Below, in pieces: positions 47,374 through 58,411 of a stretch of 64,000 nt of DNA. This stretch comes from Fragum whitleyi (Eukaryota; Mollusca; Bivalvia; Cardiida; Cardiidae): NCBI GenBank assembly GCA_948146395.1, contig OX411557.1:34326077-34390076 (forward strand). Direction: 5' to 3'. The notes beneath the pieces were generated by a model, which was given only the letters and a program-made list of their open reading frames with translations, did no database searches and was not told where the DNA came from. A program made the translations under genes and the position numbers. Numbering within the stretch: position 1 is the first letter of the stretch; each line of letters opens with the position of its first letter.

Positions 47374-48832
47374 TACAAACAACATTTACCTTAAGACCTA
47401 GGAGAATCATTTATTTACGAAGGAAAAAGATTCTTTCAAATTGTATTGTCGTTATAGTAGTATTTCTTATTTGAATTAAGACTAGGGGTCAGCACAGACA
47501 ATAACCCTCGGGCCGGAGGCAAGTATATTTTAGGAAGGACTAGTACATATATCAGCAATGCCGGAATGTTGCGTGTCCTTCGGGAATGTAGTGATTGTTC
47601 GTCTTCGTTTGTAAACTTAACAAATTCAAATATATAAATTGCCTATCCCAAAACTTGACATTTTCATTACCCAAAGGAAAACACTGTATAAAAAGAAAAA
47701 AAATGCTTGTACCAAGAGATTCCTTCTTTTCCCACAATGTTTTTCCTTTCAAAGTTTTTCATTTCATAACCTACAGTTCGATTAAATTTTGATTTATTGC
47801 TAAAAGTGTCTCGCGTTTTCTTGGGATGAATCTTATTACTAAAACGGACCTGTAAAACATAGAACAAGTAACTTCTACAGGATTGTGACAGAAAATACGT
47901 AGTGTCAAATCCTAAACACCATCCTCATATGTGGCATTGACCTTCAAACATGACCTTGAGTAAGGAACCAACTGAAAGGAGTTTGTTTGAAAGAAAATCT
48001 GACATTGACCTCCACAAATGACTTTGAGTTAGGAACAAACTGAAATACATTTGTTTAATAGAAACTATAATTGAAAAACAAAATCATCATTCATTACTTT
48101 TGCAAAGTATGTTCCCAAAGCTCAATGAAGTTTTTTTTTATTTATAACAATGACCTTGATCATTAACTTTGACCTTGACAGTTGATTTTGACTAATGTTC
48201 GTAAATAGGCTTTGTCACAAAGGATTCATGTGTGAAATATGAACATCCTGTCTACAACCGTTGAAAAGTTATTCACACTTTAAGATTCTCAGATGGGTGA
48301 AATCTATATCTTAACCCACCCACTATCTTCTACACTAAGAGATTTAGACTAACTTACCGGTTTTCGATTTCAATGAAACTTTCTATAAACATTAAGAACA
48401 TATGTATCTTAATTTTAAAAGAGTTTGATAACTGGACTAGAGCTACAACTTAAAAATGTTAACCCTTTAACTTAGAACATCATTTCAAGTTTTTCAAATT
48501 TTCATGAATTTTTCAAGAACTTTTCGGGCTACCTGTTAGGAGGAAACAGACATAAGATCCCAACCTATATAAAAACGTATAGGTACCAATTGTCTTTTAA
48601 ATCAGTAACAAATTCTTTTTACAGATTCCAAAATTTCCTTGCAAGGTGAATTTTTTTCCTGGCACCCCTTTGCATTCGATAAGATGTGCTTTCGGGTACT
48701 TTATGGTCGACCCTCTTCACTCATTTTGGAAAAAAGCCATTTCCTTAATCACTATACCCAGTACTACAATTACCCACAATATCATAAAAATCTAAGCGTG
48801 GGCACATTTTACTATATATTTGGAACACCCCC
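47374..48832. other. Right part of T2, unassigned
   Basis: AT-rich. It includes gaccttgacc-like phrases (47938-48190: ttgaccttcaaacatgacc, aatgaccttgatcattaac) reminiscent of a decayed M-type array, and aacccacccac (48314-48324) which is the inverse of the gtgggtgggg phrase of the left arm. Confidence 0.45.
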
Positions 48833-51800
48833 TTTGTCATTAAGGCCCCTTTTCCCGTGATATGGCACAGATCTCTTCCATTTGAGCAATTTTCATAAGG
48901 GACCACCCAAGGAATATTTCTGCCAAGTTTGGTTGATTTTTACCCATAAGTTTAGGAGGAGATGTCGTTTAAAGATATTGTTGACAAAATTTTCATTAAG
49001 GCGCCTTTTTCTGTGAATGGCACGGATCCTTCCAATTTTCAATAGACTTCATCCTCATGGCCTGACAAACATTCTGATCAAGTTTCATGAAGGTTAGACC
49101 ATATTTGTGGCTACTAGAGTGAAAACAAGAAATTTGTCATTAAGGCCCCTTTTCCCGTGATATGGCACGGATCCTTTCCATTTGAGCAATTTTCATAAGG
49201 GACCACCCAAGGAATATTTCTGCCAAGTTTGGTTGATTTTGACCCATAAGTTTAGGAGGAGATGTCCTTTAAAGATATTGTTGACAAAATTGTCATTAAG
49301 GCGCCTTTTTCTGTGAAATGGCACGGATCCTTCCCATTTTCAATAGACTTCATCCTCATGACCTAACAAACATTCTGACCAAGTTTCATGAAAATTGGAC
49401 CATATTTGTGGCTTCTAGAGTGAAAACAAGAAATTTGTCATAAAGGCCCCTTTTCCCGTGATATGGCACAGATCCTTTCCATTTGAGCAATTTTCATAAG
49501 GGACCACCCAAGGAATATTTCTGCCAAGTTTGGTTGATTTTGACCCATAAGTTTAGGAGGAGATGTCGTTTAAAGATATTGTTGACAAAATTGTCATTAA
49601 GGCGCCTTTTTCTGTGAAATGGCACGGATCCTTCCCTTTTTCAATAGACTTCATCCTCATGACCTAACAATTATTCTGACCAAGTTTCATGAAGATTGGA
49701 CCATATTTGTGGCTTCTAGAGTCTAAACAAGAAATTTGTCATTAAGGCCCCTTTTCCCGTGATTTGGCACAGATCCGTTCCATTTGAGCAATTTTCATAA
49801 GGGACCACCCAAGGAATATTTCTGCCAAGTTTGGTTGATTTTGACCCATAAGTTTAGGAGGAGATGTCGTTTAAAGATATTGTTGACAAAATTGTCATTA
49901 AGGCGCCTTTTTCTGTGAAATGGCACGGATCCTTCCCATTTTCAAAAGACTTCATCCTCATGACCTAACAAACATTCTGACCAAGTTTCATGAAGATTGG
50001 ACCATATTTGTGGCTTCTAGAGTGAAAACAAGAAATTTGTCATTAAGGCCCCTTTTCCCGTGATATGGCACAGATCCCTTCCATTTGAGCAATTTTCATA
50101 AGGGACCACCCAAGGAATATTTCTGCCAAGTTTGGTTGATTTTTACCCATAAGTTTAGGAGGAGATGTCGTTTAAAGATATTGTTGACAAAATTTTCATT
50201 AAGGTGCCTTTTTCTGTGAAATGGCACGGATCCTTCCAATTTTCAATAGACTTCATCCTCATGGCCTGACAAACATTCTGATCAAGTTTCATGAAGGTTA
50301 GACCATATTTGTGGCTACTAGAGTGAAAACAAGAAATTTGTCATTAAGGCCCCTTTTCCCGTGATATGGCACGGATCCTTTCCATTTGAGCAATTTTCAT
50401 AAGGGACCACCCAAGGAATATTTCTGCCAAGTTTGGTTGATTTTGACCCATAAGTTTAGGAGGAGATGTCCTTTAAAGATATTGTTGACAAAATTGTCAT
50501 TAAGGCGCCTTTTTCTGTGAAATGGCACGGATCCTTCCCATTTTCAATAGACTTCATCCTCATGACCTAACAAACATTCTGACCAAGTTTCATGAAAATT
50601 GGACCATATTTGTGGCTTCTAGAGTGAAAACAAGAAATTTGTCATAAAGGCCCCTTTTCCCGTGATATGGCACAGATCCTTTCCATTTGAGCAATTTTCA
50701 TAAGGGACCACCCAAGGAATATATCTGCCAAGTTTGGTTGATTTTGACCCATAAGTTTAGGAGGAGATGTCGTTTAAAGATATTGTTGACAAAATTGTCA
50801 TTAAGGCGCCTTTTTCTGTGAAATGGCACGGATCCTTCCCTTTTTCAATAGACTTCATCCTCATGACCTAACAATTATTCTGACCAAGTTTCATGAAGAT
50901 TGGACCATATTTGTGGCTTCTAGAGTCTAAACAAGAAATTTGTCATTAAGGCCCCTTTTCCTGTGATTTGGCACAGATCCGTTCCATTTGAGCAATTTTC
51001 ATAAGGGACCACCCAAGGAATATTTCTGCCAAGTTTGGTTGATTTTGACCCATAAGTTTAGGAGGAGATGTCGTTTAAAGATATTGTTGACAAAATTGTC
51101 ATTAAGGCGCCTTTTTCTGTGAAATGGCACGGATCCTTCCCATTTTCAAAAGACTTCATCCTCATGACCTAACAAACATTCTGACCAAGTTTCATGAAGA
51201 TTGGACCATATTTGTGGCTTCTAGAGTGAAAACAAGAAATTTGTCATTAAGGCCCCTTTTCCCGTGATATGGCACAGATCCCTTCCATTTGAGCAATTTT
51301 CATAAGGGACCACCCAAGGAATATTTCTGCCAAGTTTGGTTGATTTTTACCCATAAGTTTAGGAGGAGATGTCGTTTAAAGATATTGTTGACAAAATTTT
51401 CATTAAGGCGCCTTTTTCTGTGAAATGGCACGGATCCTTCCCATTTTCAATAGACTTCATCCTCATGGCCTGACAAACATTCTGATCAAGTTTCATGAAG
51501 GTTAGACCATATTTGTGGCTACTAGAGTGAAAACAAGAAATTTGTCATTAAGGCCCCTTTTCCCGTGATATGGCACGGATCCTTTCCATTTGAGCAATTT
51601 TCATAAGGGACCACCCAAGGAATATTTCTGCCAAGTTTGGTTGATTTTGACCCATAAGTTTAGGAGGAGATGTCCTTTAAAGATATTGTTGACAAAATTG
51701 TCATTAAGGCGCCTTTTTCTGTGAAATGGCACGGATCCTTCCCATTTTCAATAGACTTCATCCTCATGACCTAACAAACATTCTGACCAAGTTTCATGAA

Positions 51801-51960
51801 GATTGGACCATATTTGTGGCTTCTAGAGTGAAAACAAGAAATTTGTCATTAAGGCCCCTTTTCCCGTGATATGGCACGGATCCTTTCCATTTGAGCAATT
51901 TTCATAAGGGACCACCCAAGGAATATTTCTGCCAAATTTGGTTGATTTTGACCCATAAGA
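48833..51960 (+). repeat. 301-bp tandem array, right part, with 1.2-kb higher-order period
   Basis: About ten 301-bp dimeric units. A marked variant (cctcatggcctgacaaac with gaaggttagacc) recurs at about 49053, 50257 and 51461, that is every ~1204 bases or four units, so the array expanded in blocks of four. Confidence 0.9.
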
Positions 51961-52091
51961 TTGGGAGGAGATGTCGTTTAAAGAAAAAGTTGACGCCGTG
52001 ACGGACAGACGGACAGATGGACAGACGGACGCCGGACAACGATCGATCACAATAGCTCCCTTGAGCACTTCGTGCTCAGGTGAGCTAAAAA

Positions 52092-52439
52092 TGTAGTGTG
52101 TCAAACAGAGAGATTTCTGGAAAACGGTATTTATAAATACGGACTGCTTTGCAGCCCGATTTAAAAACAGGAATCACATTCAATAGAAAAAATGTTTATA
52201 AATCTAGAGTGACGAAGCATGATATATTCTGGTAATAAAATCAAAGTTATGAAGGGAGAGTTAGTCTAGACGGATAATTCAATAAAATTCACAATAATAC
52301 ATTCATTGCCGACCTATAGCTAGTACATATGTTTCAGTGTTGAAAGGTCATAGCAAAAAAAGAAAACTGAAATAACTGGATTGGTTTCCTTTCAGTTTAC
52401 TCAAAGATAACTTACAGATTATTTGACAGGGGGACAACG
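52092..52439. other. Unassigned sequence
   Basis: AT-rich, with no identifiable feature. Confidence 0.4.
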
Positions 52440-53133
52440 AACAAGAGGACAATGGTGGTCCTATATCGCTCACATGAATAAGTCAACTCATAACTTGTGA
52501 ACCATGTTAAGATTACCACAGATTGTTTGATGTACATTTAGGGTGGTTTTGAAAGAAACAGACTTAAATTTCTTCCTTCTGCTATTGGATTTTTTTAAAT
52601 TCTAGTAAATTTTCAACCTTTCTCCAACCACAGCAACCAAAGTTATTGATGGAATTGAATTCTTTTAACATCTTCACTAGCCCTAAACCTTTAGAACCCC
52701 CCTGACGAGTTTAAATTGATTGGCCAAATGGTTTAGAAGAAGATGAATTTGTTTTCAGATTGTTTGCCATTTTTCAGCCTTTCGATTACCATGAAAACCA
52801 GTGTTTTTGATGAAATTAAATTCTTTTATGACATTTTGAAGAGTTTTATTCAAGGAACATCCCTACCAAGTTTCAACTTGATTGGCCTAGTGGTTTAGAG
52901 GGAGAATTTTTTCTAAGAATTTCGGCAATTAAGGCCTTTCTGTTACCATGGCACCCAGAGTTTTTAATAGAATTAAATTCCTTTTTTCAACTTTTGAAGA
53001 GCCTTACCCAAGGAACAACCCTGCCAAGTTTCAGCTTGACTGGCCCACTGGTTTAGGAGATGTTAAAAGAAATTATTGACCGATGGACAGACAGACGGAC
53101 AAACGACGGACAGTGAGTGATCACAATAGCTCA
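52440..53133 (+). mobile_element. L-type element, 3'-truncated
   Basis: AACAAGAGGAC with GGTCC (diverged hairpin) and ATCGCTCACATGA at the 5' end. About three ~160-bp monomers follow (aaggaacatccctaccaag, tggtttag), then an ACAGACGGACAAACGACGG tract and gatcacaatagctca. There the match stops before the stem-loop. Terminal boxes match the A/F/D group, but the monomer is different. Confidence 0.7.
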
Positions 53134-53635
53134 AATTTTCTTTGAAAATTGGCCAATGGATTTGTTGGAGATTTAAAAAGGTAATAAGCCCTGCCATGCC
53201 GCGCCCATATTTTTGGTTTTCTAGAACAATAGAAGGGTCAACTAAGAAACACCCTTGCCAAGTTTCTTTGAAATGGTTTTTCTTTTATGGGTTTACATAT
53301 GGTCACTTATGTGGCATATGCCCATATGAGCGACACCCCAAGAGGATGGTTAGTTGTTACTGGGGATAGTGCAAGGATACATGGTGAAACTACTGTTGAG
53401 ATCTGTCATGGTTCTTTAACATGCTTGGTGTAAATCACTGTCTCATGGGACCTCAGTTTAACATCTCATCCAAAAAACAATAAGTTTGTTAGTGGAAATC
53501 AAACCTAAACAATCGACAATGGAAGTCCTGTGCTCTACCGATTGATTTGAAAGAAGTTATTTAAGAAAAGTTTATGGACACAACATCATGACAATAGCTC
53601 GCTGGCCTTTGGCCTGTGGAGGCAAGGAATAAAAA
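53134..53635 (+). mobile_element. I-like element fragment split by a SINE
   Basis: 53134-53280 resembles I monomers (ccatgccgcgcccatattt, agaagggtcaactaagaaac, ccttgccaagtttc). 53549-53635 carries a matching 3' end: gacacaacatcatgacaatagctcgc, stem GGCC-TTT-GGCC and final AATAAAAA. The piece between them is a tRNA-type SINE. Confidence 0.6.
53281..53548 (-). mobile_element. tRNA-derived SINE (diverged)
   Basis: On the minus strand a tRNA-like head reads TCGGTAGAGCACAGG (A-box-like) and then GGTTTGATTTCC (B-box-like, 53500 region). A tRNA-unrelated body follows, with plus-strand phrases ctgtctcatgggacctcag and tttaacatctcatcc. The ends are approximate because no clean target duplication or tail was seen. 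Confidence 0.55.
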
Positions 53636-55635
53636 TATTACAAACCACTTCAAGAACTTCTCATCCTTTTTTTTTTTTCATTTTGCTGGCTCAGCGCGAA
53701 ACAGTCGTAACTGACTATAAACATATAGGTAGTTACAACTGTTTCACGCTAAGCCGTCAATTTGTACATAGTAGTATTCACGTTAACCTTCAAGATTCTT
53801 ATAAAAGAATCAACGTTTCAATTGGATAATTAAAATGAAGAAGAATCCATTTATATTTTCAAAATTTATTCACTTAAAAAATCACAAGGAAAACAAGATA
53901 CCACATGATCTTTTTACAATACATAAGGATAAAGCATGCTTATATTTGTCTAACATGAAAAACATAATACAGTATACATTGGATGAAAGATCTTAATAAA
54001 AATAAATGTAGTTCCTATCATTAAGGTTTTTAATCATTATGGACACCACTGGGACTTTTCTGTAAACTGGAAAGTACCTCAGATGTGTTACAGTAATTTG
54101 GGGTCATTTTAGGTAATTTGGCTTCTGGTGGTTCTTTGGTCAATACACTTGAAGAATAACAAATTTATTTTGATGCTTTCCAATCTTCTGTGGATATCTT
54201 TTAAGCATATCATACTTTGAAAACAAAACACAGTAAAACACTGCATTTTGTTTTCAAATTATAATATGCTTTATTTTAAACTTCATCTTCAGTAATGTTT
54301 GTGAGATCATATAAACCCAAGTGTGATACAACACATTTTCATAGTTGTGCCAATGTCTATTCCGTGGAATTGCTGAGGGTTCCCAATCTGCTTAACATAT
54401 ATGAGGCTGTATAGCTACAAAAGATAGCAAGATGTATGAACATTCATTTGGTGATGGAACTACAGTTCAAAACATAGAAAAATTGACACTCTTCATGATC
54501 AGAACAATTATTCTTAATCAGTTGCTCAGCGATCCATTTCTGGTATCTAAAACACTCACTCAATGTTCAAAACAAAATGAAATCATTCAAAACTCTCCAA
54601 AGCTTTATTCAAATCAATCATGTCATTCCATGATTTTGTTAGCAAGTGTTGATTCTAAAGAGTCTGATTGGTCCAAGAAGACACACAAATCTATTAATAA
54701 AACAGAAAATATATTTCATTTGCAGAGAGGAAAAATAACGCAGATTTCTTTCATTATAAACAAAAAAGCAATAATGTATTACCTCCCTTTAGCTACATTT
54801 GAAAATTGCTCACCCCATTCAACTTTATTGTTACAATGAACATTGCTGATTAGATATCCCAAGTAGCTGTTCTTTGTCATGTTTTTTTTGCTTAGACTGC
54901 CTAGTTGGTTTGCTTGGAGCTCAAACAATTCAGTAAACTTACTTCTTGTGGGGCAATTCCAATGTGAACAAGTACTACAAGATTGAGGTGAGAGAGATTG
55001 CTTATACATGGATTACTGGTAATCATAAGCAGTTATGCTCTTTAATTTAAAGAGATTTGTTGTTATACTAAACATTAACTACTAATTCAATCCTAAGTCA
55101 CCATCAAATGAAAATAGTCGCTTCAACAATTTGGACAGAATGAACCATCCCTTCAACTCTTTACTTTTATAATGTTTTTTTTTTGAAGAAATAAAATGAA
55201 GAGATCACTTAAATCAAGCAGTTTCTTAACTTTCCACCATTTTTTTTAACCCCTCCAGACTTAAAAACTTCAGGATGTGTTCAAGATGAAAACTTTTGTG
55301 AAAAAAAATGAGAAATTTCTAAATGTTTGCAAATGATTTGAGATTCTGAACGCAGGTGTCTTTTTAGTTTTAGTTTCAACATAAAGGTGTGTAACAGAGC
55401 ATTATGATAATCCTAGCTTCAGTATACAGGTATTTACTACTGTTTCACACGAAAACATCAAAACTTAAGAAGAAAAGCAAATTTTGAAACAATATAATTT
55501 ACACTTAATGCTCATATTTGGATCCAAGAAAGCCTGCAAGATTAAACATCCAATATATCCATTAAAGCATGGTGCAAGTGTATTCATAAATATTTGTACA
55601 TGTATATAAAAGAGTGTTTATGTCAAAGCAATGAG
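53636..55635. other. 2 kb without a recognisable gene
   Basis: AT-rich, not made of the window's repeat families. A 135-codon plus frame (54432-54839) and a 76-codon minus frame (54779-55009) overlap, show no domain and low-complexity composition, and are not called. A short imperfect inverted pair (agcgcgaaacagtcgtaac at 53693 and gttacaactgtttcacgct at 53733) forms a foldback. Confidence 0.4.
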
Positions 55636-55808
55636 AACAAGAGCTGTCACTGTAAGATGACAATGCCCCCGACACCGCTTTGATAGTAATAAGGAAGTTA
55701 TGGCCAATGTTAAAGTTTTTGGACGGAATGACGGACGGACAGACGGACAGACGGACGGACGGACGGACAAGTCAAATTTATTATGCCTCCCTATCGGGGG
55801 CATAAAAA
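55636..55808 (+). mobile_element. S-type short ACGG element, copy 2
   Basis: Complete: AACAAGAG, TGTCA/TGACA hairpin, ATGCCCCCG box, ACGG microsatellite (55724-55769), then CCTCCCTATCGGGGGCAT and AAAAA. One C-to-T change weakens the left arm of the 3' stem. Almost identical to copies 1 and 3. Confidence 0.88.
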
Positions 55809-56067
55809 TTTAAAATTAATATCTAACAAGCTATGCTGCTATTTATTCATTCAGTTTGACGAATAATTTTATAAATTTGCTGCATGAAAAAGGTCATATA
55901 TCTAGTTATATTACTGCTATGCATTCATGAAAAGAAAGCTGTCACAAAATGTTGCTCAGCGCTTACATGTTTTAAGGTGAACAGTGTCCTTGGCAACAAT
56001 TATAAACCAAGTGACTTTAATAGCAAACAAGCATGGCAGAAACCTAACTGATTAATTCTAAAAGAAG
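55809..56067. other. Unassigned sequence
   Basis: AT-rich spacer between S and C elements. Confidence 0.4.
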
Positions 56068-56896
56068 AACTAGAAATCCATGAATGGCTTGAGTGGCCCC
56101 ACAAGCTTGAAATTCTTGTAATAGCAAATCAAAGATTTGACTACATTTTATATATTTTGATACTGATGTTGAAAATGATTTTCAAAGTTTCCACTAAATA
56201 ACATATAGAGAAATGATCTACGCCCATAAAAGACATATTTTTCATCCAATCATAAAATTTTTTGGCTGCATGATAATGGGTCACCCAAGGATCTAACCAA
56301 TGAAGTTTGATTGATATCCATCAGCTACATTCTGAGAAAATGATTTTCAAAGTTTCAACTATAAATCATATAGAAAATTACCGCCACCCATAAAATACTT
56401 ATTTTTCATCTGATCACAATAATTTTTGGTAGACTGATAAAGAGTCACTCAAGGATCATTCAAGTGAATTTTGGTTGATAGCCATCTGTTACATTCTGAG
56501 AAAATGATTTCAAAGTTTCAACTATAAAACATATTGAGAAATGACCTCCGACCATAAAATACATATTTTCAATCTGATCAGTATAATTTTTTGTAGACAG
56601 ATAAATGGTCACCAAACGATCATTTATGCAAAATTTAATTGGTATCCATCGATTAGAAGCTGAGAAAACTCACTTTTACCATATTTGGAAATTAGCCACT
56701 CCCATTTCATCCATGTTTTTCTTACGATCAAAATTTCTTGAACAACTTTGAAAGAGTGTCACCCAATGATCATTCCTATGAAGTTCTGTTGAAATTCATC
56801 CAGTATGTTTCTGGGGAGAAGAATTTTAAGGAAAAAGTTTAAGACCAGACGACCGGATGCACGACGGACACAGTGCTATGACAATGGCGCTAAAAA
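56068..56896 (+). mobile_element. C-type element, copy 5 (diverged)
   Basis: AACTAGA, imperfect hairpin AATCCAT/ATGGCTT, GTGGCCCCAC box, about four monomers, a shortened ACGG-type tract, then gctatgacaatGGCGCTAAAAA. The 3' stem-loop is largely deleted. Confidence 0.8.
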
Positions 56897-57604
56897 TATG
56901 AACCTTTTCTGTTTATTTTGATTTTAAATCCTATTCAGAGGATAGAATCAAGCAAAATTTTGTTACTTGATTGTAAAGATCAAAGAAAGTTTTGAGTGTC
57001 TCAGTGATTTGCTTAGTAACTGTTATTTTGGAAAACACTAGGGGTATATTCAAGATAGGCAGCGTCCAAGGAAGCTGAAGTCCATGCTTTTGATATCCTA
57101 AACCCATGAGAGTTTTTTCATTTTCATTTTGTAGGACAGTAGAGTACTAGTCATTCATGAATGACTAAAGCATGCATCCTCTATGGAATGTCTTAATGTA
57201 TATTTGTGGTCAATAAATTTATGGAATATTTTGAATAATCATATAAATATATCTACAATTCATGTATAAAGAAATAATTCTCATAACAAAATGCGTTATA
57301 AATACAATTGTCATTAACTGATTAAATCAGGTTTTCTAAAAATTCATAACACAGAGCTACAGAATGGGGGGGTTGATTTTGGATTTCAAATTGAAATATG
57401 TCTATAAAACTTTCAGAAATCTAATGTTGTGGGTACTCATTAGAATTGTCTCTTCAAGACAATTTAAATGAGTGCCTACAACATAGGGTTTCTTTGAGAA
57501 ATAAAGAATTAAGATGGACTTACCCCCTCTTATCTTTACCTCTGGTAACAAGTGCATATATGACTGACTATGGCTGTTCTCATGCTAAATCTGGAATATT
57601 AGGA

Positions 57605-57655
57605 GGTATGGACAAAGATCAGTCACATATATTCAGTCAGATCTTTGTCTATACC
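57605..57655. repeat. 16-bp stem hairpin
   Basis: GGTATGGACAAAGATC pairs with GATCTTTGTCTATACC at 15 of 16 positions across a 19-base AT-rich loop. It lies 3' of the predicted DAW1 poly(A) signal; no repeat copy was seen elsewhere. Confidence 0.9.
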
Positions 57656-57790
57656 ATCTGACTTTTCAGATTTCTAAACAAGAAAAGTTTCGAAACTGTA
57701 CTTTCAAATTAAATTAATCTAATACTGCATTTCAATTTATGTATGCAGTGCTTTAAGCACTTTAGTTTTAATGCAATTTTGCCTAGACTT

Positions 57791-57796
57791 TTTATT
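57791..57796 (-). promoter_or_regulatory. Candidate DAW1 poly(A) signal
   Basis: TTTATT on the plus strand gives AATAAA on the transcribed (minus) sense, the first such hexamer I see after the DAW1 stop, about 310 bases downstream. No transcript evidence supports it. Confidence 0.35.
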
Positions 57797-58101
57797 CAGC
57801 ATGACAGAGGATAATTAATAAATCAACTGATTAATCAAATTTTTCCCTTCCCTGTATTGTTCTGCTGACCATGGAAGTTTACATCAATTATTTTCGTTGG
57901 TGGGCAATTTAAATGCCATAAAAATTATAGCTTATTCAAGCTTTAGGTTATGATGTTCATGATAAGAAACTGTTGTTCCTTAGACCATATAATCATCATG
58001 ACCAGCAGCTCTCAAGAAAGTACATCATGTCAGCTGTTTGAATGGAATTGACCAGATCAAGGGGGATTATTATGACAAGGGACATAACTCCATCATTACT
58101 C

Positions 58102-58136
58102 TCATCTCCAGATTCGACAAGTGTTGTCTTTACTTC
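58102..58136 (-). CDS. DAW1: DAW1, terminal coding exon
   Basis: A 35-base last exon, far too short for frame searches. Acceptor atatttcag, then two bases that complete the Gly codon left open by the previous exon, then SKDNTCRIWR and TGA. That C-terminus closes the last WD40 blade and matches the strongly conserved end of animal DAW1 proteins, which supports both the acceptor and the stop. Confidence 0.93.
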
Positions 58137-58236
58137 CTGAAATATAAAAAATGTAGACATATGTAAAACTAACATCTTAAATTAAGGTTTCTTAGTGTAT
58201 ATTATCACTTGGTAATATAAATGATAAACATACACA

Positions 58237-58411
58237 AACAAGAGCTGTCACTGTAAGATGACAATGCCCCCGACACCGCTTTGATTTAGAAGTTATGGCC
58301 AATGTTAAAGTTTTTGGACGGAATGACGGACGGACGGACAGACGGACGGACGGACAGACGGACGGACGGACAAGTCAAATTTATGATGCCTCCCTATCGG
58401 GGGCATAAAAA
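58237..58411 (+). mobile_element. S-type short ACGG element, copy 3
   Basis: Complete S element in a DAW1 intron, antisense to the gene: AACAAGAG, TGTCA/TGACA hairpin, ATGCCCCCG box, a long ACGG microsatellite (58317-58372), CCTCCCTATCGGGGGCAT and AAAAA. Compared with copies 1 and 2 it lacks tagtaataagg after ctttgat. Its 3' end abuts an A-type fragment with no spacer. Confidence 0.88.

Larger units (their letters stand above)
44389..48832. mobile_element. TIR element T2 inserted in the F array (4.4 kb)
   Basis: The left end GGAGGTGTTCCAAA and the reverse complement of the right end GGGGGTGTTCCAAA match at 13 of 14 bases, and GTGCCCACGC follows in both arms after a variable gap. Host sequence reads acaagaaa on the left and tttgtcatt on the right, and the intact array reads acaagaaatttgtcatt. 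The junction is therefore exact, with no target duplication. The interior repeats aagtgggtggggtaa-like phrases (44540, 45072, 45404). It holds a reversed A fragment and a reversed K element. No transposase frame. Confidence 0.75.
40090..52091 (+). mobile_element. F-type minisatellite element, copy 2 (12 kb with inserts)
   Basis: It starts AACAAGAGGACC with GGGCCCT, then ATCGCTCACCTGA. It ends with an ACGGACAGACGGACAG tract (51998-52031), a GAGCAC-TTC-GTGCTC stem-loop and AGGTGAGCTAAAAA. The core is a ~150/301-bp array (phrases gaccaagtttcatgaagatt and taagtttaggaggagatgtc). It is interrupted by a D element (40435-42134) and by TIR element T2 (44389-48832). The array reads in the same sense on both sides of T2, so it is one element. 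Confidence 0.8.
56897..58101. other. DAW1 downstream region / 3' UTR
   Basis: AT-rich DNA 3' of the DAW1 stop (minus strand), so the part nearest 58101 should be 3' UTR. It holds a candidate poly(A) signal (57791-57796) and a hairpin (57605-57655). No further coding exon is visible. Confidence 0.5.

Noticed and set aside
42135..51960. Regular repeats considered as a CRISPR array or satellite locus
   Set aside because: Monomers are contiguous with no unique spacers, the host is eukaryotic, and the array is bounded by F-type ends, so it is a mobile element core.
54432..54839. 135-codon plus frame
   Set aside because: No recognisable domain, Ser/Lys/Ile/Asn-rich composition expected from AT-rich DNA, overlapped by an opposite-strand frame, no splice or promoter support.
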